Assembly: GCA_965140395.1 (NCBI GenBank) | Contig: OZ223205.1 | Span: forward strand, 806,001-870,000 | Length of the DNA: 64,000 bases | Direction: 5' to 3' | Source of the DNA: Parvibaculum sp002684405 | GTDB taxonomy: Bacteria; Pseudomonadota; Alphaproteobacteria; Parvibaculales; Parvibaculaceae | In this document: piece after piece, positions 25,208-34,868 of the stretch | Layout: each line of letters opens with the position of its first letter | How positions within the stretch are numbered: the first letter of the stretch is position 1 | Notes under the pieces: generated by a model | The model's database searches: none | The model's input: only the letters and a program-made list of their open reading frames with translations | Told to the model about the DNA's origin: nothing | Position numbers and translations under genes: made by a program

Positions 25208-25837
25208 ATGCAAAACATTGAACGCGATCCCGCCGAGGCGATCTACGACTTCACCGTTCCCGCCACACGGCCCTGGTCCTACATGCTGCCCAAGGGGCAG
25301 GTGCTGCGCATCGTCGACCTTGAAGGCCAGCAGGCCGTCGACACGCTCTTCTACAACGCGCATGACACGCAAGAGCGCTACAGCGCACAGGACACCGCCC
25401 GCATGCAGGGCTCTCCCTATGTCACGGCAGGCACCGAGATCTATTCCAGCGAAGGCAATCTGATGGCCACCATGCTGGCCGACACGGCGGGCGGCCACGA
25501 CACCTCCGCCGGCGCCTGTAGTGCGGAATCGAACACGGTGCGTTTCGGCCATGACAAGAAATACATGCATAGCTGCCGCGACAATTTCGTCATGGAACTG
25601 TCGAAGCACGGCATGACGAAGCGCGATCTCGTCAGTAACATCAATTTCTTCATGAACGTGCCGGTGGAGCCGGACGGAACGCTCGCCATCGTGGATGGCG
25701 TGTCGAAGCCCGGCGACTATGTGGAGCTGCGCGCGGAGATGGACATTCTCGTCTTCATCTCCAACTGCCCGCAGGTGAACAACCCCTGCAACGGCTTCAA
25801 ACCCACGCCCGTGCGTACGCTGGTGTGGAAGGCCTGA
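25208..25837 (+). CDS. DUF1989 urea amidolyase-associated protein, small (carboxyguanidine deiminase subunit)
   Basis: A 209-residue DUF1989 protein paralogous to the preceding one: VDTLFYNAHDTQERYSAQDT, EGNLMATMLADTAGGHDTSAG, LRAEMDILVFISNCPQVNNPC. Cys104, Cys187 and Cys194 are candidate metal ligands, with His98 close by, and are kept only in this subunit. It would form a heteromeric carboxyguanidine deiminase with the larger partner, 15 bases upstream. Historical annotations as aminomethyltransferase or generic urea-associated protein are less likely given the guanidine riboswitch. Confidence 0.88.
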   Translation: MQNIERDPAEAIYDFTVPATRPWSYMLPKGQVLRIVDLEGQQAVDTLFYNAHDTQERYSAQDTARMQGSPYVTAGTEIYSSEGNLMATMLADTAGGHDTSAGACSAESNTVRFGHDKKYMHSCRDNFVMELSKHGMTKRDLVSNINFFMNVPVEPDGTLAIVDGVSKPGDYVELRAEMDILVFISNCPQVNNPCNGFKPTPVRTLVWKA

Positions 25838-25878
25838 TCCTTCCAAGCCCGGTAGAGTGAGGCCTGACGGAGACGTTC

Positions 25879-28800
25879 ATGTTCAAGAAAGTACTGATCG
25901 CCAATCGCGGCGAAATCGCCTGTCGTGTCATCCGCACATTGAAGCGGATGGGCGTCGGCTCCGTGGCGATCTATTCCGACGCCGACCGCTTCGCCCCCCA
26001 TGTGCAGCTTGCCGATGAGGCAGTGCGTGTGGGGCCGGCGCCGGTTTCGGAAAGCTATCTCGATGTCGAGGCGATCCTCGAAGCCATCCGCCAAACGGGC
26101 GCGGAAGCCGTCCATCCCGGCTATGGTTTCCTGAGCGAGAACCCCGACTTTGTGGAGCGTCTCTACAAGGAAGGCGTCGCCTTTATCGGGCCTCACCCCG
26201 AACATATGCGTGCCTTTGCGCTGAAGCATACGGCACGCGATCTGAGCGAGGAGAGCGGCGTGCCTTTGCTGCCGGGCTCCCCGCTCGTGCACGACCTCGA
26301 CGAGGCCCGCGCCCATGCCGCCCGCATCGGCTATCCCGTCATGCTGAAAAGCACGGCGGGAGGCGGCGGCATCGGGCTCCAGCTTTGCAACTCCGAAGAG
26401 GATCTGCCCCGTCTCTATGAAACGGTAAAGCGGCTGGCGCAGGCGAATTTCTCCGATGCGGGCCTCTTCGTGGAGAAATTCGTGGCGCAGGCCCGCCACA
26501 TCGAGGTGCAGATTTTCGGCGACGGCAAGGGCAAGGTTATCGCGCTAGGCGAACGCGACTGCTCCGCGCAGCGCCGCAACCAGAAAGTGCTGGAAGAAAC
26601 GCCTGCGCCGAACCTGACGGATGCGATGCGAAAGGAATTGCACGAGGCGGCGGTTCGCCTCGGCGAAAGTGTCGGCTATGCGAGCGCTGGAACGGTCGAG
26701 TTCATTTTCGACGCGGCCGAGCACCGCTTCTATTTCCTGGAAGTGAATACCCGCCTTCAGGTGGAACATCCGGTGACGGAGGAAGTGACGGGCCTCGACC
26801 TGGTGGAGCTGATGGTCCGGCAGGCGGCGGGAGATCTCGACGATCTGGACAATTACACCCGTGCGCCGCAAGGCCACTCGATCGAGGTGCGCCTCTATGC
26901 CGAAGATCCGGGCAAGAATTTTCAGCCCTCTTCGGGCCTGCTGACCGAAGTGAGCTTCCCGCAAGACATTCGCGTCGATGGCTGGATTGCGACCGGCACC
27001 GAGGTGTCTCCTTTCTACGACCCGATGCTCGCCAAGATCATCGTCAAGGGCGCAACGCGCGAAGAAGCTGCGGCGAAACTCGCCGAGGCGCTGGACGCTT
27101 CTTCGGTCTATGGCATCGAAACCAATCTCGACTATCTGCGCCAGATCGCGCGGGGCCAAACCTTCCTGAACGGGGAGATGTTGACCTCCACGCTGGCGGG
27201 CTTTGCGGGCGAGAGCGCGGCCATTGATGTCGTCACGCCCGGCGCGCTCTCCAGCATTCAGGACTATCCAGGCCGCATCGGCTATTGGGATGTCGGTGTG
27301 CCGCCGTCGGGGCCCATGGACCCGCTCTCCCATCGTCTGGCGAACCGGCTGGTCGGCAACGCGGAAGACGCCCCCGCGCTCGAAATGACGCTGATGGGGC
27401 CGACGCTCGCCTTCCGCGACGATGCGGTGATCGCACTCACCGGCGCGGATATGGACGCAAGGCTCGATGGCGAGCCGGTGCCGTTCTGGCAGGCGGTGGA
27501 AGTGAAGCGCGGCCAGACGCTCGCCCTCGCTCAGGTAAAGGGGGCGGGGCAACGCGGCTATCTGGCGATCCGCAACGGTTTCGACGTGCCGGAATATCTC
27601 GGCTCGCGGTCTGCCTTCACCTTGGGCCAGTTCGGCGGCCACGCGCCCGGCGCGCTGAAAACCGGCGACGTGCTGCGCATCCGCCGCGAGGGTGCTGTCA
27701 CGGCTGCCGCCACCGAACCGCTGCCGGAAGCGGATCGCCCGGCTCTCGCGACCGAATGGGAAATCGCCGCGCTATACGGCCCGCATGGCGCACCCGACTT
27801 CTTCCTCGACGAAGATATCGAGACGCTGTTCTCGACCGCCTATGAGGTGCACTACAACTCCGCGCGCACCGGCGTCCGCCTGATCGGCCCGAAGCCGAAA
27901 TGGGCGCGCAAGGATGGCGGTGAGGCGGGGCTGCACCCCTCCAACATTCACGACAACGCCTATGCGGTCGGCACGATCGACTTCACCGGCGACATGCCCA
28001 TCATTCTCGGACCCGACGGGCCGAGCCTTGGCGGCTTCGTCTGCCCGGCAACGCTCGCCAAGGCCGAACTCTGGAAGCTTGGTCAGTTGAAGCCGGGCGA
28101 CAAGGTGCGCTTCCGTCGCATCGGCGATGAAGAGGCGCAAAGCCGGCGTGAGACGGAGGAGGAATGGGTGGCGAACCTCACCCGCCCGAGCGAAAACGCC
28201 CCGGCGGTCTTCCCCTCCGGCACGGTGGAAAAGGCCGTTCTGGGCCGCATCACCGATCTGGAAACCGACGTCACCTATCGCCGCGCGGGCGACGATTACC
28301 TGCTGATCGAATACGGGCCCATCATGCTCGATTTCGCGTTGCGCTTCCGCGCGCATGCGATGATGGTCACGTTGCAGGAGAAGAAGCTCCCCGGCATTAT
28401 CGAAATGACGCCGGGCATCCGCTCGCTGCAGATCCACTACGATCCGGACGTGCTGCCGCTGCCGCGCCTGATGGCGGTTCTGGAAGAGGCGGAACGGGCC
28501 ATGCCCTCCGCCGCCGATCTGGAGGTGCCGAGCCGCACCGTGCATCTGCCGCTCTCCTGGGACGATGAGGCGGCGCAGGAGGCGGTGCGCAAATACGCGA
28601 CGCTGGTGCGGCCCGATGCGCCCTGGTGCCCCTCCAATATCGAGTTCATCCGCCGCATCAACGGCCTCGACAGCATCGAGGATGTGAAGCGCATCCTCTT
28701 CGAGGCGGACTATATGGTGATGGGGCTGGGCGACGTTTATTTGGGTGCCCCGGTCGCAACCCCGCTCGATCCGCGCCACCGTCTCGTGACGACGAAATAT

Positions 28801-29481
28801 AATCCCGCCCGCACATGGACGCCGGAAAACGCAGTCGGTATCGGCGGCGCCTATCTCTGCGTCTACGGCATGGAAGGTCCGGGCGGCTACCAGCTTGTGG
28901 GCCGTACCGTGCAGATGTGGAACCGCTGGCACAGCACGAAAAATTTCGAACCTGAAAAGCCCTGGCTGCTGCGTTTCTTCGACCGGCTGAAATTCTATCC
29001 CGTCTCGGCCGATGAACTGCTGGAAGCGCGCGAAGCCTTCCTGCATGGCGAGTTCGAGGTGAAGGTGGAGGAAGGCACATTCCGCCTTGCCGACAATATG
29101 GCCTTCCTTGAAGAGAATGCCGAAAGCATCGAAGCCTTCCGTACGAAGCAGCGCCGCGCCTTCGAGGAAGAGCGCCAGCGCTGGGAAGAGCAGGGCCTCG
29201 CCATGAGCGAAATGGAACCCGACGCGCCGGTGGAAGAAAGCGCCATCGACGTGCCCGAGGGCGGCAAGCTCGTCGATGCGGGCGTGCCCGGCAATGTCTG
29301 GTCGGTGGATGTGAAGGAAGGCGACGAAGTGGCCGCGGGCCAGCCGCTCGTCATCCTTGAATCCATGAAGATGGAAATCGAGGTGAAGGCGCCCGAGGCC
29401 GCCCGCGTCCACGAAATCCATTGCGCGCCCGGCAAGATGGTGCAGGCGGGCCAGACGCTTGTGACGCTCGTGCCGGTGTAG
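25879..29481 (+). CDS. Biotin-dependent guanidine/urea carboxylase
   Basis: A 1200-residue single-chain carboxylase. Residues 1-450 are biotin carboxylase (FKKVLIANRGEIACRVIRTLK, ATP loop MLKSTAGGGGIGLQ, EVNTRLQVEHPVTEE). About 450-1080 is the KipI/KipA-like (AHS1/AHS2) carboxyltransferase region, with YNSARTGVRLIGPKPKWAR and HPSNIHDNAYAVGTIDFTG. The last ~80 residues are the biotin carrier domain, ILESMKMEIEV, biotin on Lys1164. It carboxylates urea or guanidine with ATP and bicarbonate. No allophanate hydrolase domain is fused. The guanidine-I riboswitch and CgdAB-like genes upstream favour guanidine as substrate. Confidence 0.9.
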   Translation: MFKKVLIANRGEIACRVIRTLKRMGVGSVAIYSDADRFAPHVQLADEAVRVGPAPVSESYLDVEAILEAIRQTGAEAVHPGYGFLSENPDFVERLYKEGVAFIGPHPEHMRAFALKHTARDLSEESGVPLLPGSPLVHDLDEARAHAARIGYPVMLKSTAGGGGIGLQLCNSEEDLPRLYETVKRLAQANFSDAGLFVEKFVAQARHIEVQIFGDGKGKVIALGERDCSAQRRNQKVLEETPAPNLTDAMRKELHEAAVRLGESVGYASAGTVEFIFDAAEHRFYFLEVNTRLQVEHPVTEEVTGLDLVELMVRQAAGDLDDLDNYTRAPQGHSIEVRLYAEDPGKNFQPSSGLLTEVSFPQDIRVDGWIATGTEVSPFYDPMLAKIIVKGATREEAAAKLAEALDASSVYGIETNLDYLRQIARGQTFLNGEMLTSTLAGFAGESAAIDVVTPGALSSIQDYPGRIGYWDVGVPPSGPMDPLSHRLANRLVGNAEDAPALEMTLMGPTLAFRDDAVIALTGADMDARLDGEPVPFWQAVEVKRGQTLALAQVKGAGQRGYLAIRNGFDVPEYLGSRSAFTLGQFGGHAPGALKTGDVLRIRREGAVTAAATEPLPEADRPALATEWEIAALYGPHGAPDFFLDEDIETLFSTAYEVHYNSARTGVRLIGPKPKWARKDGGEAGLHPSNIHDNAYAVGTIDFTGDMPIILGPDGPSLGGFVCPATLAKAELWKLGQLKPGDKVRFRRIGDEEAQSRRETEEEWVANLTRPSENAPAVFPSGTVEKAVLGRITDLETDVTYRRAGDDYLLIEYGPIMLDFALRFRAHAMMVTLQEKKLPGIIEMTPGIRSLQIHYDPDVLPLPRLMAVLEEAERAMPSAADLEVPSRTVHLPLSWDDEAAQEAVRKYATLVRPDAPWCPSNIEFIRRINGLDSIEDVKRILFEADYMVMGLGDVYLGAPVATPLDPRHRLVTTKYNPARTWTPENAVGIGGAYLCVYGMEGPGGYQLVGRTVQMWNRWHSTKNFEPEKPWLLRFFDRLKFYPVSADELLEAREAFLHGEFEVKVEEGTFRLADNMAFLEENAESIEAFRTKQRRAFEEERQRWEEQGLAMSEMEPDAPVEESAIDVPEGGKLVDAGVPGNVWSVDVKEGDEVAAGQPLVILESMKMEIEVKAPEAARVHEIHCAPGKMVQAGQTLVTLVPV

Positions 29482-29570
29482 CGCTCCGCTTTCCTTTGAT
29501 TTCGTGTGCGGGATGAGGTTTCCTTTACGGAAAGCGCGCGGGAGATGCGCTGTCCGGGAGGAGGAAAGTC

Positions 29571-31268
29571 ATGGGCACGGCGGTAGAGCAGCTGTCATAT
29601 GTGAAAGGTGCGGAAACGCCGCCCTTGAGTGAGGAAACCATCGGCGCGGCGCTGGAAGCCGCCGCGCGGAAATGGGGCGAGCGCGAAGCCGTCGTCTCGG
29701 TTCACCAGAAAACCCGCTGGAGCTATGCCGAGCTGAACGAGAAGGCGGAGGCGTTCGCGGCGGGCCTGCTGGCGCTGGGCCTGAAGCCGGGTGACCGGCT
29801 CGGCATCTGGTCGCCCAACAATGCGGAATGGGCGTTGACGCAATTTGCGACGGCAAAGGCGGGCATCGTCCTCGTCAATATCAACCCGGCCTACCGACTC
29901 TCGGAACTCGAATACACGCTGAACAAGGTAGGGGTGTCCGCCCTCGTCACACCGGAGCGTTTCAAGACCAGCGAATATGTCGCGATGGTGGAGATGCTGG
30001 CGCCCGAGATCGCGGCGTCGGATGGTCTGCTCGAAGCAGCGAAACTCCCGCATCTCAAGCATGTCATCCAGATCGGCGGCGCCGCGCGCCCGGGCTGGCG
30101 GCAGTTCGACGATGTGGCGGGGCTCGCGGGCGATGCGGAGAGAAAAGCCCTCGCGGAAATCGGCGCGACGCTCGATTGCGGCGATGCGATCAATATCCAG
30201 TTCACGAGCGGCACGACGGGCCTGCCCAAGGGCGCGACGCTGTCCCATCGCAATATCCTCAATAACGGCTTTTTCGTCGGTGAGGCGGTGGGTCTTGTGC
30301 CGGGCGACAGGCTCTGTATCCCGGTACCGCTCTATCATTGCTTCGGCATGGTGATGGGCAATCTCGGCTGCCTGACGCATGGCGCGACCATGGTCTATCC
30401 CTCCGATACATTCGATCCGGTCGCCGTGCTCGAAACCGTCGAGGCGGAAAAATGCACCGGGCTTTACGGCGTGCCGACCATGTTCATCGCCGAACTCGGG
30501 GTGCCCGACTTCGAGCGCTTCGACCTTTCCTCGCTCCGCACCGGCTGCATGGCGGGATCGCCCTGTCCGGTGGAGGTGATGAAGCAGGTCGTCTCCCGCA
30601 TGAATATGCATGACGTCACCATCGCCTATGGCATGACGGAGACGAGCCCGGTGAGCTTCCAGACCGGCAAGGCCGATCCGCTGGAGCGCCGCGTCTCCAC
30701 CATCGGCCGGGTGCAGCCGCATCTGGAATGCAAGGTAGTCGATCTCGACGGCAACACCGTGCCGCGCGGGGAAGCCGGCGAGCTTTGCACGCGCGGCTAT
30801 TCCGTCATGATCGGCTATTGGGACGAAAAGGAAAAGACCGCGGACGCGATATACGCCGAGGGCTGGATGCATACCGGCGACCTCGCCACCATCGATGCGG
30901 AAGGCTACGGCAATATTGTCGGGCGCTTGAAGGACATGGTCATTCGCGGCGGCGAAAACGTCTATCCGCGCGAGATCGAGGAATTCCTTTATCGCCATCC
31001 CAAGGTCGAGGATGTGGCCGTGGTCGGTGTGCCGGATGAAAAGTTCGGAGAGGAAATATGCGCCTGGATCGTTCTCCGCGCGGGCGATGAGCTGAGCGAG
31101 GAGGAGGTGAAGATGTTTTGCCGCGGCCAGATCGCGCATTACAAGGTGCCGCGCTATATCCGCTTCGTGACGGAATTCCCGCTGACGGTGACGGGCAAGG
31201 TCCAGAAATTCCAGATCCGGGAAAAGATGATGGAGGAGCTGGCGCTCAGCGCATCCGACACCGCTTGA
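29571..31268 (+). CDS. Acyl-CoA synthetase (AMP-forming, FadD/ACSF2-like)
   Basis: A 565-residue ANL-superfamily ligase: P-loop FTSGTTGLPKGATLSH, adenine-binding YGMTETSPV, core motif GWMHTGDLATIDAEGYGNIVGR, hinge region LKDMVIRGGENVYPREIE, and catalytic lysine in TVTGKVQKFQIRE near the C-terminus. It activates a carboxylic acid to its CoA thioester; overall resemblance is to medium/long-chain fatty acid or ACSF2-type enzymes. It follows the carboxylase by 89 bases with its own strong GGGAGGAGG site. Whether it belongs to the guanidine operon or to the lipid genes that follow is unclear. Confidence 0.9.
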   Translation: MGTAVEQLSYVKGAETPPLSEETIGAALEAAARKWGEREAVVSVHQKTRWSYAELNEKAEAFAAGLLALGLKPGDRLGIWSPNNAEWALTQFATAKAGIVLVNINPAYRLSELEYTLNKVGVSALVTPERFKTSEYVAMVEMLAPEIAASDGLLEAAKLPHLKHVIQIGGAARPGWRQFDDVAGLAGDAERKALAEIGATLDCGDAINIQFTSGTTGLPKGATLSHRNILNNGFFVGEAVGLVPGDRLCIPVPLYHCFGMVMGNLGCLTHGATMVYPSDTFDPVAVLETVEAEKCTGLYGVPTMFIAELGVPDFERFDLSSLRTGCMAGSPCPVEVMKQVVSRMNMHDVTIAYGMTETSPVSFQTGKADPLERRVSTIGRVQPHLECKVVDLDGNTVPRGEAGELCTRGYSVMIGYWDEKEKTADAIYAEGWMHTGDLATIDAEGYGNIVGRLKDMVIRGGENVYPREIEEFLYRHPKVEDVAVVGVPDEKFGEEICAWIVLRAGDELSEEEVKMFCRGQIAHYKVPRYIRFVTEFPLTVTGKVQKFQIREKMMEELALSASDTA

Positions 31269-31415
31269 GCCGCCGTTCCGTTACGTCAGCCAAGGGAGGC
31301 ATGGCGAAGCCCGGCGCTTTCTGAAAAACTGTGATGAGCGGCGAATAAAAAGACCGCATCGAAACAGGGAGGGGCCGACTGTGTTGTTGGTCCTGTGAAA
31401 CGCAAAGGCCCGGCA

Positions 31416-32540
31416 ATGCTCAACAAGCTCGACGATTACCCGATCCATCAGACGCCCGAACCGATCGCCCATCCGGCGACCAGCGACCGCAATGTTTATG
31501 ATCGCACATGGTTCAACGGCTATGCGAAGGACGGGTCCTATTATTTCGGCATCGGCATGGCGATCTACCCGCATCGCGGCATTCTCGATTGTGCCTTCAG
31601 CGTCGTGACGCGCGATGGACGCCAGCATTGCTTTTATGGCTCGCGCCGCGCCCCGACGGAACGTACCGACATGCAGGTCGGCCCCTTTCGCATCGAGATT
31701 CAGGAACCGATGCTGCGCACCCGCGTCGTGCTGGACGACAATGACAGCGGCATTTCCTGCGACCTCACTTTTTCGGGCCGCACGGCGGTCATCAAGGAAG
31801 CGCGTCAGACGCTTTATGCCGGCCCGCGCGCGGTGATGGATGCGACGCGCTTCGACCAGTTCGGCCGCTGGAGCGGGACGGTTCGTCATCCCGATGGCGA
31901 GATCGCGGTGAGCGACGAGATGTGTCTGGGGACCAAGGATCGCTCCTGGGGCGTGCGCCGCGTGGGCGAGCCGGAAACCGGCGGTGCGCCGGCCGCGCCG
32001 GGAAGTTTCTTCTTTCTTTGGGCGCCGCTCATCTGGGACGACCATGTGTCTCATGCCATCTTCTTCGACGGTGCCAAGGGTGAAGCGCTGGTGCGCGAAG
32101 GGCTCGTCGCACCGCTCTATGCAAGCGAGGCTGACGTGCCGGGCGTCGAAGACGGCAAGGACGAACGCATGGCGACGGCGAACCATCGCGTCTCCTATGT
32201 GCCGGGCACGCGTCTGGCGAAGTCCGCCGAAATCGATCTGGTGGACCTCGAAGGCAGCACCCGCACCATCAGCCTGGAGCCGATCCTGAAATTCCAGATG
32301 AAGGGCCTTGGCTACACCCATCCGGAATGGGGGCAGGGCATGTGGAAAGGCGAGCTGGCCACGGGGCATGAATCCTTCGATCCCAAACAGCTCGACCCGC
32401 TGGCCCTTGAGAACCTGCATGTGCAGCAGGTGGTGCGCGCCAGCGACGGCACGCGCGAAGGCATGGGCGTGCTGGAGCAGATCTGCATCGGCCCTTACGC
32501 GCCTGCCGGCTTTACCGACTTCTTCGACGGTGCGAAATAA
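31416..32540 (+). CDS. Conserved hypothetical protein (DUF7064/7065-like)
   Basis: A 374-residue soluble protein without a signal peptide. I do not recognise a function. It is rich in beta-strand (SYYFGIGMAIYPHRGILDCAF, PFRIEIQEPMLRTRVVLDDN, DGEIAVSDEMCLGTKDRSWG). This pattern recalls the lipocalin-like, hydroxyneurosporene-synthase/AttH-type fold or the DUF7064/DUF7065 proteins found with lipid, steroid or P450 genes; that link is from memory. The ATG at 31416 is chosen; an upstream in-frame GTG at 31395 has no better ribosome site. It lies between an acyl-CoA synthetase and a Baeyer-Villiger monooxygenase. Confidence 0.7.
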   Translation: MLNKLDDYPIHQTPEPIAHPATSDRNVYDRTWFNGYAKDGSYYFGIGMAIYPHRGILDCAFSVVTRDGRQHCFYGSRRAPTERTDMQVGPFRIEIQEPMLRTRVVLDDNDSGISCDLTFSGRTAVIKEARQTLYAGPRAVMDATRFDQFGRWSGTVRHPDGEIAVSDEMCLGTKDRSWGVRRVGEPETGGAPAAPGSFFFLWAPLIWDDHVSHAIFFDGAKGEALVREGLVAPLYASEADVPGVEDGKDERMATANHRVSYVPGTRLAKSAEIDLVDLEGSTRTISLEPILKFQMKGLGYTHPEWGQGMWKGELATGHESFDPKQLDPLALENLHVQQVVRASDGTREGMGVLEQICIGPYAPAGFTDFFDGAK

Positions 32541-32562
32541 CGCCGCAGTGAACGAGTTTTGC

Positions 32563-32593
32563 GCGGATCGCTGCCAAAAAGGTGGCGATCCGC
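32563..32593 (+). terminator. Hairpin terminator after the hypothetical gene
   Basis: GCGGATCGC and GCGATCCGC form a perfect 9-bp stem around a 13-base loop, 23 bases after the stop, followed by an A/T-rich stretch (GATTTATTA). Confidence 0.6.
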
Positions 32594-32662
32594 AGCGATT
32601 TATTAAGGCGAATATGTGAGCTTGCGCAGGCGTGTTTCCGACAACGCTTGAGGAAAGAGCAC

Positions 32663-33019
32663 ATGCACAAGAGGCGTTTACTGCGGCCTGAAGAAAAACT
32701 GCTGATCTTTAACGCGGCCCGGTGCCTGGACGGCGAGCGCGCAGGACGGCTTCTGTCGGATATGGATTGCGCCACGGCGCGCTCCGAACTGCCCGACGGG
32801 TCGATTGTGGGGTTCGAAATCGATGGATATGATCGGCCCGAAACCTGGCAGCAGCGCCCGGTGCCGGTAGAGATGGAAGTCGACGACGAGGATGGCGCGG
32901 AGATTTCCGCCACCCTCTATACCGATTCCAACGATCGTCTGCTCGAGATGGAACTGATCCGTCGATGCGGAGGTCCCGTCGTCAGGCCCCGCTGGCAGAC
33001 ATTGCGCCTTTGGGCATGA
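32663..33019 (+). CDS. Small conserved protein, possibly DUF6984-like
   Basis: A 118-residue protein beginning MHKRRLLRPEEKLLIFNAA. AGGAAAGAG eight to nine bases upstream supports the ATG at 32663 over the longer frame from 32582. The N-terminal RPEEKLLIFNAA and the strand GSIVGFEIDGYDRPE, followed by an acidic DEDGAEISATLYTDSNDRLLEMELIR stretch (given here in part), recall DUF6984-type proteins, a weak resemblance. No membrane segment or signal peptide. Function unknown. Confidence 0.6.
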   Translation: MHKRRLLRPEEKLLIFNAARCLDGERAGRLLSDMDCATARSELPDGSIVGFEIDGYDRPETWQQRPVPVEMEVDDEDGAEISATLYTDSNDRLLEMELIRRCGGPVVRPRWQTLRLWA

Positions 33020-33032
33020 CGACGGGCTGGTT

Positions 33033-34652
<1,620 letters not shown>

Positions 34653-34868
34653 CCTCGTCTCCTCCCTCATTGTTTTGTTAAATTCTAACGCGGGAAGAAG
34701 CGGGAGGAAGGAGAAAAGGCCCCGGCCTCACCTTCCGCAGCGTCATGACCGGATTGCGTGCCAGTTTCTCTGCACTGCAACAAAAGCGCCGGTTGTCCTC
34801 GTCTTCGGCAAGACTATTGTGATGAGAAGGTGTACGGGAGGACGGACCGCGAAAGAGGAGATTTGATC

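Noticed and set aside
24386..29481. Reading the cluster as urea degradation
   Set aside because: Old annotation names support urea, but the guanidine-I riboswitch and the DUF1989 pair fit guanidine better. Urea remains possible for the carboxylase until tested.
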